Notes: generated by a model not told the origin, from the sequence alone. A stretch of 13,308 nucleotides of DNA from Cytophagales bacterium (GCA_025360395.1 JANYCH010000249.1:1-13308), one strand, 5' to 3'; positions 6,329 through 13,308 are shown, counted from the stretch's first letter. Numbers and translations: made by a program.

Positions 6329-7204
6329 ATGGTAATTGCTTTACATGGGCGTCCGTTTAAAAATGACTCAATATTTTTTATTAAAAAAATTATTGATCAA
6401 CTGGTTTCAGATAACATTCAACTGGTAATATATGAGCCGTTTTTTAAGCATCTAAATAAAGTTGGTCTTCTAAAGACAGCTGAAGTTTATACGTCGGTCC
6501 ATGATTTTAAAGGTGCAGATTATATTTTCAGTGTTGGAGGCGACGGTACATTTTTAGATGCTGTAACTTTTTCAGGAAAAAAAGAAATTCCAATTTTAGG
6601 TATCAACGTAGGCCGACTAGGATTTCTCTCAACAGTTAATGAAACAAATTATGCTGATCTTGTAAAGCATATTTTAAATAAGGAATACAGAATTGAAGAA
6701 CGAGGACTCATAAGGTTGGAAACAAGTATGGGTCTTTTTGGTAATCTTAATTTTGGCTTAAATGAATTAACCATTACGAAGAGAGATTCTGCTGCCATGA
6801 TTATTGTCCATACCTACCTTGATGGAGAATTTCTTAATTCCTATTGGGCAGATGGATTGATTGTTTCAACAGCCACAGGTTCAACAGGATATTCATTAAG
6901 TTGTGGAGGACCTGTCGTATTACCACTTACGCAAAATCTTATCGTTACACCTATTAGCCCTCATAATTTAAATGTAAGGCCATTACTGGTTCCTGATACC
7001 TCAGTACTGTCTTTTGAAATTGAAGGAAGAAGTAAAACTTTTCTTGTTTCTCTTGATTCCAGGTCTGAACCAGTAAGATCCGGTATAACGCTTACACTTA
7101 AAAAGGAAGGATTTAATGCCAAACTAATAAAGCTGCCATCAGATAGTTTCCTGAATACGTTGAGGCTTAAATTGAATTGGGGTCTTGATGTAAGGAATTA
7201 TTGA
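6329..7204 (+). CDS. nadK: NAD kinase
   Basis: Cytoplasmic enzyme that phosphorylates NAD to NADP, setting the NADPH supply for biosynthesis. It has 291 residues, normal for the bacterial enzyme. The GGDGT motif is at 70-74 with catalytic Asp72, followed by ILGINVGRLGFLS; the NE pair is Asn145-Glu146; and the long NAD-binding signature runs from Asp175 to about Pro195 (DGLIVSTATGSTGYS then CGGP). The start ATG gives MVIALHGRPF, the expected first strand. No Shine-Dalgarno sequence is present. It is the first plus-strand gene of the envelope cluster; an 81-bp gap separates it from the DUF6089 gene, so they may or may not share a transcript. Confidence 0.96.
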   Translation: MVIALHGRPFKNDSIFFIKKIIDQLVSDNIQLVIYEPFFKHLNKVGLLKTAEVYTSVHDFKGADYIFSVGGDGTFLDAVTFSGKKEIPILGINVGRLGFLSTVNETNYADLVKHILNKEYRIEERGLIRLETSMGLFGNLNFGLNELTITKRDSAAMIIVHTYLDGEFLNSYWADGLIVSTATGSTGYSLSCGGPVVLPLTQNLIVTPISPHNLNVRPLLVPDTSVLSFEIEGRSKTFLVSLDSRSEPVRSGITLTLKKEGFNAKLIKLPSDSFLNTLRLKLNWGLDVRNY

Positions 7205-7285
7205 CTATTTTGTTGGACTTCCTTCTTACATTATATTACCTTTACCTATTAATTTTCGTTACACGTTGTATTAGCTCATAATAAA

Positions 7286-8317
7286 TTGAAAAAACTAAGC
7301 TTAGGGCGTTTCAGTGCAATTTGTTTCCTTTTAATTCTTTTGATAGGAGTTGAAGTGATTGCACAACCTCATTCTCATACCAACTCAGCAGGGGGATTTG
7401 TAAGGTTTAAAAAGAAAAAAAGATATTGGAGTGTAGGTACTACATTACAGGCAATGAATTATGTTGGAGATTTAGATCCGCAGGCAAATCCATTTAGTCC
7501 TGCTTTAAGATATACTAGGCCCAATTTTGGCGCAGTTGTATCATATAGGTATTCACCAAGATTTTCTTATAGAGGTGCTCTTTCATGGGGAAGGATTCGT
7601 GGGGATGATAAGATATCGGACCCTTCAGGAAATGACCAGTTTAGGAGAATGAGGAACTCCAACTTCAGAAATACTATAGTTGAATTAAAATTTGATGTTG
7701 TATATGATTTTGTCAAGAACCTGGGAGATTATACCAAACGTCCACATGGTATAATTCCATTTGCATTTGCTGGGATAGCAGGTTTTTACCACAACCCTAA
7801 AGGTGAAAGTGATGGGAAATGGGTTGCTTTGCAACCGCTGCAAACAGAAGGTGTTAAATATTCTAAATTTCAGATAGCTATTCCTTTTGGAATTGGTGCA
7901 AGGGTTAAATTGGCTCAAAATTGGGATTTAGCATTTGAAATCGGGTGGAGAAAAACATTCACTGGTTATCTTGATGATGTAAATAAAGATTATGTGGATC
8001 CGAAATCTCAAAGCGGTTTGTCAGCTGAGATGGCTAATAAGAGTGTTTTATGGATCAACCAACCCAGTGATCCATCAAAATTCTCACATGCTTCTACAGC
8101 TGAACTTAAAGGCTTTATTAAAGATGGGGCACCTAATATAGCTGCAGAACGTATTTATCATAATCCTGAAACAAACCGCCTCGAATTTCATGGTTGGGGC
8201 CAGGATGGTGACCAGCGCGGCAAGCATGGAGGTAAAACAGATTGGTATATTTTGACGGGTTTTCACCTTACCTATATTATGGGCGGAAGGATTGTTTGTC
8301 CTAAATTCAGGGATTAA
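7286..8317 (+). CDS. DUF6089-type outer-membrane beta-barrel protein, long paralogue
   Basis: A 343-residue exported protein of unknown function. Translation starts at TTG (7286), needed to include the signal peptide (hydrophobic core about 10-26, cleavage likely before Gln27). The mature protein has alternating strands rich in Tyr, Phe, Gly and Arg and reads as a small outer-membrane beta-barrel; landmarks are LQAMNYVGDLD (54-64), WRKTFTGYLDDV (221-232) and the C-terminal DWY...CPK (319-340). The same landmarks recur in the next gene, so the two are tandem paralogues. This one has a stretch of about 80 residues after the RKTFT motif (about 233-317) that is mostly missing from the neighbour. 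I recall this family sitting between nadK and uppS/bamA in many Bacteroidota. No enzymatic motif is seen. Confidence 0.85.
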   Translation: MKKLSLGRFSAICFLLILLIGVEVIAQPHSHTNSAGGFVRFKKKKRYWSVGTTLQAMNYVGDLDPQANPFSPALRYTRPNFGAVVSYRYSPRFSYRGALSWGRIRGDDKISDPSGNDQFRRMRNSNFRNTIVELKFDVVYDFVKNLGDYTKRPHGIIPFAFAGIAGFYHNPKGESDGKWVALQPLQTEGVKYSKFQIAIPFGIGARVKLAQNWDLAFEIGWRKTFTGYLDDVNKDYVDPKSQSGLSAEMANKSVLWINQPSDPSKFSHASTAELKGFIKDGAPNIAAERIYHNPETNRLEFHGWGQDGDQRGKHGGKTDWYILTGFHLTYIMGGRIVCPKFRD

Positions 8318-8328
8318 ACAATATTTTT
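8291..8328 (+). terminator. Candidate terminator hairpin overlapping the end of the long DUF6089 gene
   Basis: ATTGTTT (8291-8297) pairs with AAACAAT (8316-8322), and an inner CCT / AGG pair (8300-8302 with 8309-8311) closes a 6-nt loop. A T-run (8324-8328) follows one base after the outer arm. The left arm lies inside the last codons. It is AT-rich and has an internal loop, so termination would be weak. Confidence 0.4.
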
Positions 8329-8350
8329 ATTCGAATGGCGTTTTAATTTC

Positions 8351-8358
8351 TAATTTTG
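8351..8358 (+). promoter_or_regulatory. Candidate -7 box for the short DUF6089 gene
   Basis: TAATTTTG matches TAnnTTTG exactly and ends 22 bp before the ATG at 8381. No TTG -33 element is seen at the expected distance. Together with the hairpin just upstream it suggests the second paralogue can be transcribed separately. Confidence 0.4.
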
Positions 8359-8380
8359 GTGGCCATTTGTTACACCCTTT

Positions 8381-9031
8381 ATGAAGTATTTTACCATTTG
8401 TTTACTTCTTATCTGCTCTTACGACTTAGTTGCCCAAAAGCATGAGTTTGGTTTGAGTTTAGGTGCATCTAATTATAAAGGAGACTATACAAATGATAAT
8501 TTTGAGGTAAGGAATTATTCACCTGCTCTTTTGCTGTTTTACAAAAACAATATTACCCCTGCTTTTGGTTTAAGATATCATTTATTGGGAGGAATAATCC
8601 GGGCAAATGATAATGGGTCATCCGATCCCGTTTATGTTGCAAGAGGGCAATCATTCAGCAATATATTAGGAGAAGGTGCACTCCAGATTGAATATAACTT
8701 TTTGAATTACCGAAGTGAAACAAACAGGTTTAAATGGTCACCATATTTTCTGGGAGGTTTAGGTATTTTCTATAGTTCACCATTGTCAGGAAATGCCATA
8801 ACACAAATTCAACCTTGTATACCAGTTGGGTTAGGAATAAAATTTATTTTTAAAAACAATTGGAATATAGGTATAGAAGCTGCTGCAAGAAAAACTTTCA
8901 CTGATATGCTTGACAATGCAAACGGGGAAACCTATGGAGGTAATGGTGATACACAGGATTGGTACCTTTATAATGGGATCACGATAAGTTATTCATTATA
9001 TGATGTCTATTGCCCAAAACCAGGACGTTGA
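8381..9031 (+). CDS. DUF6089-type outer-membrane beta-barrel protein, short paralogue
   Basis: A 216-residue exported protein of unknown function, starting at ATG. The signal peptide covers about residues 1-18 with likely cleavage before Gln19. The mature part matches the preceding gene at several points: LGASNYKGDYT (27-37), ARKTFTDMLDNAN (169-181), and the end DWYLYNGITISYSLYDVYCPK (compare DWYILTG...VCPK upstream). Alternating hydrophobic/aromatic strands suggest an eight-or-so-stranded outer-membrane barrel; strand number is an estimate. It lacks the extra segment that the long paralogue carries after RKTFT. It stands between the long paralogue and uppS, upstream of the barrel assembly machinery, which fits an envelope role but proves nothing specific. 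Confidence 0.83.
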   Translation: MKYFTICLLLICSYDLVAQKHEFGLSLGASNYKGDYTNDNFEVRNYSPALLLFYKNNITPAFGLRYHLLGGIIRANDNGSSDPVYVARGQSFSNILGEGALQIEYNFLNYRSETNRFKWSPYFLGGLGIFYSSPLSGNAITQIQPCIPVGLGIKFIFKNNWNIGIEAAARKTFTDMLDNANGETYGGNGDTQDWYLYNGITISYSLYDVYCPKPGR

Positions 9032-9049
9032 AAATTAACTATTTTCAAC
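9027..9049 (+). repeat. 9-bp inverted repeat spanning the stop codon of the short DUF6089 gene
   Basis: GTTGAAAAT (9027-9035) and ATTTTCAAC (9041-9049) are perfectly complementary around a 5-nt loop TAACT; the TGA stop (9029-9031) is within the left arm. No clean T-run follows. It may be a weak terminator, or an operator over the uppS promoter, whose -33-like TTG (9028-9030) is inside the left arm. Confidence 0.45.
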
Positions 9050-9057
9050 CATATTTG
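9028..9057 (+). promoter_or_regulatory. Candidate promoter for uppS-bamA
   Basis: TTG at 9028-9030 and CATATTTG at 9050-9057 are separated by 19 bp, which fits the Bacteroidota -33/-7 layout (TTG, then TAnnTTTG) with one mismatch in the -7 box. The predicted transcript would start about 20 bp before the uppS TTG start. Confidence 0.4.
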
Positions 9058-9083
9058 TAGTCGTTTAAAATCCAAAGCCTTAC

Positions 9084-9824
9084 TTGCCAGAAATTAAGAA
9101 AGATAATCTCCCGGAACATATAGCCATCATTATGGATGGCAATGGAAGATGGGCAAAACAAAGAGGTGCTTCCCGTATCTTTGGTCATAACAATGCAGTA
9201 AAAGCGGTTAGGGACGCTGTAGAAGGTTGTACCGAATTGGGTATAAAATACCTAACCTTATATGCTTTTTCAACAGAAAATTGGAATCGACCAAAAGAAG
9301 AGGTTGACGGATTAATGTCTTTGCTTGTGTCTACCATTAAATCTGAATCCCCAACATTAAAAAAGAATAATGTAAGGTTGCTTTCTATTGGAAACATAAT
9401 GTCTTTGCCTCTTTCTTGTCAGAAAGAGCTTAAAGAAGCAATGGATATCACTGCATCTTGTACAGGTACAAACCTTGTATTAGCACTAAGTTATAGTAGC
9501 AGATGGGAAATTGTTGAGGCTATTAAAAGAATAGCTGAAGAGGTTAAAGATGGGAAACTGGAAATAACCAATATAGATCAGGATATGTTTTCATCTTATT
9601 TGACCACTTCAGGCATTAAAGATCCTGAACTTATTATCAGGACAAGTGGTGAACACCGTTTAAGTAATTTTTTACTCTGGCAAGCAGCATACAGCGAACT
9701 TTATATAACTTCAGTGCTTTGGCCTGATTTCCGAAAAATTCATCTTAACGAAGCAATAGCAAGTTATCAAACACGCGAACGCAGGTTTGGCAAAACGAGC
9801 GAACAATTAGTCAGCCATTCATGA
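9084..9824 (+). CDS. uppS: Isoprenyl transferase (undecaprenyl diphosphate synthase)
   Basis: cis-Prenyltransferase of 246 residues that extends farnesyl diphosphate with isopentenyl diphosphate to the C55 carrier lipid used for peptidoglycan and surface polysaccharides; soluble but membrane-associated. The first signature IAIIMDGNGRWAKQRG (13-28) contains the catalytic Asp18 and the diphosphate-binding loop; later come FSTENWNRP and, near the C-terminus, IIRTSGEHRLSNFLLWQ and YSELYI, which hold the Mg and isopentenyl diphosphate sites. The start is TTG at 9084: a stop codon lies in frame at 9066-9068 and the next ATG would delete the catalytic motif. It overlaps bamA by ATGA, so the two are translationally coupled. 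Confidence 0.96.
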   Translation: MPEIKKDNLPEHIAIIMDGNGRWAKQRGASRIFGHNNAVKAVRDAVEGCTELGIKYLTLYAFSTENWNRPKEEVDGLMSLLVSTIKSESPTLKKNNVRLLSIGNIMSLPLSCQKELKEAMDITASCTGTNLVLALSYSSRWEIVEAIKRIAEEVKDGKLEITNIDQDMFSSYLTTSGIKDPELIIRTSGEHRLSNFLLWQAAYSELYITSVLWPDFRKIHLNEAIASYQTRERRFGKTSEQLVSHS

Positions 9825-12439
9825 GGATTTTAGTCTTTCTTTTTTTGTCGTCATTCTTTGCATTTCCTCTTTACGCTCAGGATTCAACTAGCCAGGTAAT
9901 TACTTCTCCGGGTCTGGATCTTTCAACCCCTAAAGATTATAAAATAGCTGATATAACCGTTTCCGGGGCCAAATTTCTAGATGCAGGGGCTATTGTATCA
10001 TTGACTGGATTAAAGATTGGGGACAAAATCAGGATACCAGGCGATGCTATAACAAATGCTGTGAAAAAACTCTGGGATCAGGGTTTATTAGGGAATATTG
10101 AAGTTAATATTTTAAAAATAGAGGGAGAAAATATCTATTTGGATTTTTATCTGGTAGAGCGTCCGCGTTTGTCCCGTTTTACCTTCAAAGGCGCAACCAA
10201 AAGCGAGCAGGACGATATAAAAGACAAAATAAAGTTGATAAGGGGTAAAATAATTACAGATGCTGCATTAAAAAACACACAGAATACAATAAAAAAGTTT
10301 TATTCTGAAAAAGGATATATGAACGCTGATGTAAAAATTACGCAGAACATAGATACCTCTATGAATAATAGTGTTTCACTTCTTATAAACATTGAAAGGA
10401 GGAAAAAGGTAAAGATTATTTTACTGGATATAGAAGGGAACGAAGAGTTTACCGATAAAAAGCTTAAGTCTAAAATGAAAAAGACCAAACAAAAACAAGC
10501 TGGAAGGTTCTGGGCCCGCTCTAAATTTATTAGGGTTAAGTATGACGAAGACAAGACCAAGTTGATGGACTTTTATAACGAAAAGGGTTATAGGGATGCC
10601 AGGATGATATCAGATACTGTTTATGTTTATAAAAAAAGTGAAACCAATGGTGGGAAAGTTGGTAACAGGGAACGCAAGAAAAAAGATGTGGTAATTAAAA
10701 TAAAAATTGAAGAAGGCAAAAAATATTATTTCAGAAATGTCACCTGGACAGGTAATTATCTATATAAATCTGAATACCTGGGTTCTATTTTGGGAATTAA
10801 TAAAGGAGATGTATACAATACAAAGGAGCTAGAAAAAAGGCTTAACTACAATCCGAACGGGGCAGATGTAAGTTCTCTTTACATGGACGATGGTTATCTT
10901 TTTTTTCATGTAGAGCCTGTTGAAGTAAGGATAGAAAACGATTCAATTGATGTTGAAATGAGGGTATATGAAGGAGCGCAGGCTACTATTGATAAAATCC
11001 TTATATCTGGAAATACCAAAACCAATGATCATGTTATCCAAAGGGAGATACGTACATTTCCAGGTGATAAATTCAGCAGGGCAGACCTCATAAGATCACA
11101 GCGGGAATTGTCACAACTAGGATATTTTGATCCGGAAAAAATTGAGATTTTACCCAAACCAAATCCGGCAAATGGTACAGTTGATATAGAGTATAACTTA
11201 ACTGAAAAGCCAAGCGACCAGTTGCAACTTTCCGGTGGTTATGGTGGCTATTTCGGTCTTGTAGGTTCATTGGGCCTTTCATTCAATAATTTTTCAGCCC
11301 GTAATATTTTTAAATTCCGGGATTGGAGCCCTCTTCCTGCAGGGGATGGTCAAAAACTAAATTTATCTGTCCAGGCAAACGGGCCTACATATCAGTCATA
11401 CTCTATTTCCTTCTCAGAGCCGTGGCTTGGAGGAAGAAGACCCAATTCTTTGACTACCTCTGTAAGTCATTCAATTCAGAACCTTGGAAATTATAACAGC
11501 AGCTTGGGAAGCCTTAACAGCGGGATATTATCAACAGGTTCAAGCGCTTATTATGGAGGAACGAATCAGGGAAAATTGCAAATAACAAATTTCGCTGTAA
11601 GCTATGGTCGCAGGCTCAGGTGGCCGGATGATTATTTTACTTTAAGTCATACTGCTTCTTATCTCATATACAGACTTGATGATTATAATCTTGGCTCCTT
11701 AACGGGTAATACTCCACAAACAGGAAGCTTTAACAACTTCAGTTTAACTAATACTTTGACCAGGAACAGTATTGACAATCCGACATTCCCAAGAAGCGGA
11801 TCCAATGTTTCACTTTCCATAGCAGCAACACCACCATATTCAATATTCAGTGGCGGTAGAGATTATAAAAATGAAACTTTTCTTCAAAAAAACAAATTTG
11901 TAGAGTACCATAAGTGGATGTTTGACTTGTCTTATTTCCATCAGCTGCTTGGAAAATTCGTTCTAAATACACGGACACATTACGGGTTCCTCGGTGCTTA
12001 TAATCCTAAATTAGGCACAGGGCCATTTGAACGTTTCTTATTAGGCGGAAATGGTTTGGCAGGATTTAATTTCTTGTTGGGTTACGACATTATTGGACTT
12101 AGAGGATATAATAACAATGTTGTACAAAGTAATTATACAGGAAATGGGAATACATCTTATGCCAAACATGTTTTTGAATTAAGGTACCCCTTAACTTTGA
12201 GCCCATTGGCCTCTATTTACGTTTTAGGTTTCTTTGAAGCAGGAAATGCATGGCAGAATTTTAAAGAGTACTCACCTTTCGACCTTAAAAGGGCTTATGG
12301 GGTTGGGGCAAGAATATTTATGCCTGCATTTGGATTAATAGGTGTTGATTATGGAATTGCACTTGATGAGATCAGGGGATTAGGGAAATCTCAATCTGAA
12401 CAGAGGTTTATGTTCAGCATTGGCCAACAAATAAGGTAA
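9821..12439 (+). CDS. bamA: Outer membrane protein assembly factor BamA
   Basis: Essential Omp85-family protein that folds and inserts outer-membrane beta-barrels. 872 residues: signal peptide 1-19 (LYA, then Gln20), five POTRA domains at roughly 41-115, 117-193, 196-298, 301-385 and 388-463, then a 16-strand-type barrel from about 468. The third POTRA is enlarged by two Lys/Arg-rich stretches (216-240 and 270-290). The Omp85 signature in the lid loop is GLRGY (759-763), with Arg761 matching the conserved VRGF arginine. The chain ends FMFSIGQQIR, so the last residue is Arg, not an aromatic. The ATG overlaps the uppS stop (ATGA). The skp-like genes downstream supply its substrates' chaperones. 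The small lipoprotein partners (BamB-E) are not in the window. Confidence 0.96.
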   Translation: MRILVFLFLSSFFAFPLYAQDSTSQVITSPGLDLSTPKDYKIADITVSGAKFLDAGAIVSLTGLKIGDKIRIPGDAITNAVKKLWDQGLLGNIEVNILKIEGENIYLDFYLVERPRLSRFTFKGATKSEQDDIKDKIKLIRGKIITDAALKNTQNTIKKFYSEKGYMNADVKITQNIDTSMNNSVSLLINIERRKKVKIILLDIEGNEEFTDKKLKSKMKKTKQKQAGRFWARSKFIRVKYDEDKTKLMDFYNEKGYRDARMISDTVYVYKKSETNGGKVGNRERKKKDVVIKIKIEEGKKYYFRNVTWTGNYLYKSEYLGSILGINKGDVYNTKELEKRLNYNPNGADVSSLYMDDGYLFFHVEPVEVRIENDSIDVEMRVYEGAQATIDKILISGNTKTNDHVIQREIRTFPGDKFSRADLIRSQRELSQLGYFDPEKIEILPKPNPANGTVDIEYNLTEKPSDQLQLSGGYGGYFGLVGSLGLSFNNFSARNIFKFRDWSPLPAGDGQKLNLSVQANGPTYQSYSISFSEPWLGGRRPNSLTTSVSHSIQNLGNYNSSLGSLNSGILSTGSSAYYGGTNQGKLQITNFAVSYGRRLRWPDDYFTLSHTASYLIYRLDDYNLGSLTGNTPQTGSFNNFSLTNTLTRNSIDNPTFPRSGSNVSLSIAATPPYSIFSGGRDYKNETFLQKNKFVEYHKWMFDLSYFHQLLGKFVLNTRTHYGFLGAYNPKLGTGPFERFLLGGNGLAGFNFLLGYDIIGLRGYNNNVVQSNYTGNGNTSYAKHVFELRYPLTLSPLASIYVLGFFEAGNAWQNFKEYSPFDLKRAYGVGARIFMPAFGLIGVDYGIALDEIRGLGKSQSEQRFMFSIGQQIR

Positions 12440-12471
12440 ATTGTTTAATTATTGCATCCTATAAACAATTT
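12438..12471 (+). terminator. AT-rich inverted repeat starting at the bamA stop codon
   Basis: AAATTGTTTA (12438-12447) pairs perfectly with TAAACAATTT (12462-12471) around a 14-nt loop; the left arm includes the last two bases of the bamA TAA. Only one pair is G-C and no T-run follows, so as a terminator it would be weak. It could instead be an operator or an mRNA-end structure that separates bamA from the skp pair. Confidence 0.4.
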
Positions 12472-12515
12472 ATATTATAGATTTACGTTCTGATTTTGAT
12501 TGTATCAAACTTATT

Positions 12516-13097
12516 TTGAAGAACCTTTTTCTAATCTTAATACTGTTCACAGCATGCTTTCAGGGCAGGGCACAGAAATTTGGTTATATTGATACCGAAT
12601 TTATAATGTCTAAGGTGCCGGAGTATAGTAAAGCGCAACAGGAATTAAATACACTTTCAGCTAAATGGCAAAAGGAGATTGAGGAGAAATTTTCAGCTAC
12701 TAAAAAACTGAAAGATGAATTTCAGGCTGAAGAAATTTTACTTACTGAAGATTTGAGAAAAGAAAGGCTTGATACTATTGCCCGAAGGGATAAAGAAGCA
12801 AAAGAACTTCAAAGGAAATCATTTGGTCCAGAAGGCTTATTATTTCTTAAAAAACAGGAACTTATAAAACCAGTTCAGGATAAAGTGTATGCTGCAATTG
12901 AAAAAGTTGCTAAAAAGAAAGCTTTACAGATAATCTTTGATAAATCTGGAGATTTGGTCATGCTTTACACAGATCCAAAACATGACTATACCGATTTTGT
13001 GCTGGATGAGTTAGGATTAGGTGACAAGAATGATACTATTGACAATAAACGAGGTGAATTAAACAAAGACGTAAAAGAAAAACCAAAGAAAAAATGA
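12516..13097 (+). CDS. OmpH/Skp family periplasmic chaperone, first copy
   Basis: Periplasmic holding chaperone for unfolded outer-membrane proteins on their way to BamA. 193 residues, starting at TTG (12516); no in-frame ATG exists before residue 31, and the TTG start supplies the signal peptide MKNLFLILILFTACFQGRA with cleavage before Gln20. The mature protein opens with FGYIDTEFIMSKVPEY, the OmpH family strand, followed by a long charged coiled-coil region (about 36-135) forming the two-helix tentacle, then a return strand with ALQIIFDKSGDLVMLY (136-151). A Lys-rich tail (179-193) extends beyond the usual Skp end. Cys14 has a poor lipobox (FTAC), so a lipoprotein is less likely. It overlaps the next copy by ATGA. 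Confidence 0.93.
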   Translation: MKNLFLILILFTACFQGRAQKFGYIDTEFIMSKVPEYSKAQQELNTLSAKWQKEIEEKFSATKKLKDEFQAEEILLTEDLRKERLDTIARRDKEAKELQRKSFGPEGLLFLKKQELIKPVQDKVYAAIEKVAKKKALQIIFDKSGDLVMLYTDPKHDYTDFVLDELGLGDKNDTIDNKRGELNKDVKEKPKKK

Positions 13098-13308
13098 AAA
13101 AGATATTACTAATAGCAGGAATTGCAAGCCTTTCTTTTTTTGCAAATGCACAGGATAAACCCCTTAAAATAGGGTACACTAATGTGGATTATCTTATAGC
13201 CTCAATGCCCGAAAGCAAAACTATTGAGTCTGAACTTAAAACATATAAAGACCAGTTAGACAAACAATTGGAATTGAAAGTAAAAGAGTTTCGTGAAAAA
13301 TATAATCT
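13094..13308 (+). CDS. OmpH/Skp family periplasmic chaperone, second copy (cut by window edge)
   Basis: First 71 codons of a second Skp-like chaperone. The start ATG shares ATGA with the stop of the first copy. The signal peptide is MKKILLIAGIASLSFFANA, with cleavage before Gln20, then the family opening KIGYTNVDYLIASMPESK and the start of the coiled coil (LKTYKDQLDKQLELKVKEF). The frame is open to the right edge. Tandem Skp genes after bamA are common in Bacteroidota as I know the group; the two copies may form homo- or hetero-trimers. Confidence 0.93.
   Translation, partial: MKKILLIAGIASLSFFANAQDKPLKIGYTNVDYLIASMPESKTIESELKTYKDQLDKQLELKVKEFREKYN

Noticed and set aside
7192..7224. AAGGAA / TTCCTT repeat at the end of nadK as a terminator
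   Set aside because: Only 6 bp with a 21-nt loop and no T-run directly after; too weak to call.
7250..7257. TAATTTTC as a -7 box for the long DUF6089 gene
   Set aside because: Lacks the final G and any -33 element; not distinguishable from background.
7685..8266. Minus-strand frames of 77 and 60 codons inside the long DUF6089 gene
   Set aside because: Antisense shadows; Cys/Phe-rich composition and no upstream signals.
10300..11282. Minus-strand frames of 86 and 64 codons inside bamA
   Set aside because: Antisense to POTRA domains and barrel start; no independent support.
12491..12498. TGATTTTG as a -7 box for the skp pair
   Set aside because: One mismatch to TAnnTTTG and no TTG -33 element at the right distance; could be chance in AT-rich DNA.
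12516..12560. First Skp as a lipoprotein through Cys14
   Set aside because: Phe-Thr-Ala-Cys is a poor lipobox, whereas a signal peptidase I site before Gln20 matches its paralogue and neighbours.
1..13308. Search for CRISPR arrays, tRNAs, rRNA, insertion sequences, phage or defence genes
   Set aside because: No repeat-spacer pattern, cloverleaf, transposase or defence-type domain was found; nearly all sequence is explained by core genes.

Overview
The window reads as chromosomal DNA from a Bacteroidota bacterium, most likely of the Cytophagales type (the order is an inference). Reasons: AT-rich sequence; almost no Shine-Dalgarno sites; TAnnTTTG-like -7 boxes ahead of several genes; an ATP synthase operon in the order (atpI-like)-atpB-atpE-atpF-atpH-atpA with the long Bacteroidota form of AtpB; the nadK / DUF6089 / uppS / bamA / skp / skp gene order; and signal peptides that are all followed by glutamine. 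No mobile element, phage gene, CRISPR array, tRNA or rRNA is visible.

Region 1 (1-3537, minus strand) is the ATP synthase operon, read right to left: a four-helix AtpI-like membrane protein, then a, c, b and delta subunits, then the first 221 codons of alpha, which runs off the left edge. The genes overlap or are spaced 2-56 bp apart. A GC-rich hairpin with a T-rich tail lies in the atpE-atpF gap and may set how much c subunit is made relative to the genes after it.

Region 2 (3538-5197, plus strand) diverges from the ATP synthase operon. It encodes a membrane histidine kinase whose sensor is the three-helix copper/ethylene-binding domain of plant ETR1-type receptors, followed 8 bp later by a single-domain response regulator. 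The likely copper ligands (Cys80, His84) are kept, but the residue matching ETR1 Asp25 is Asn39. This is the least ordinary item in the window.

Region 3 (5194-6328) holds a minus-strand N-carbamoylputrescine amidase (polyamine synthesis), whose stop codon overlaps that of the response regulator tail to tail, and a 265-bp noncoding divergent spacer with two palindromic elements.

Region 4 (6329-13308, plus strand) is a conserved-type envelope cluster: NAD kinase, two tandem DUF6089 beta-barrel paralogues, undecaprenyl diphosphate synthase, BamA, and two Skp/OmpH chaperones (the second cut by the right edge). UppS makes the lipid carrier for wall and surface glycans, BamA inserts outer-membrane barrels, and the Skp proteins carry unfolded barrels to it. 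Three of these genes start with TTG, and three AT-rich inverted repeats overlap or begin at gene ends. Most of the window is ordinary core genome; the ethylene-receptor-like kinase and the small RNA/DNA structures are where a second look is worthwhile.
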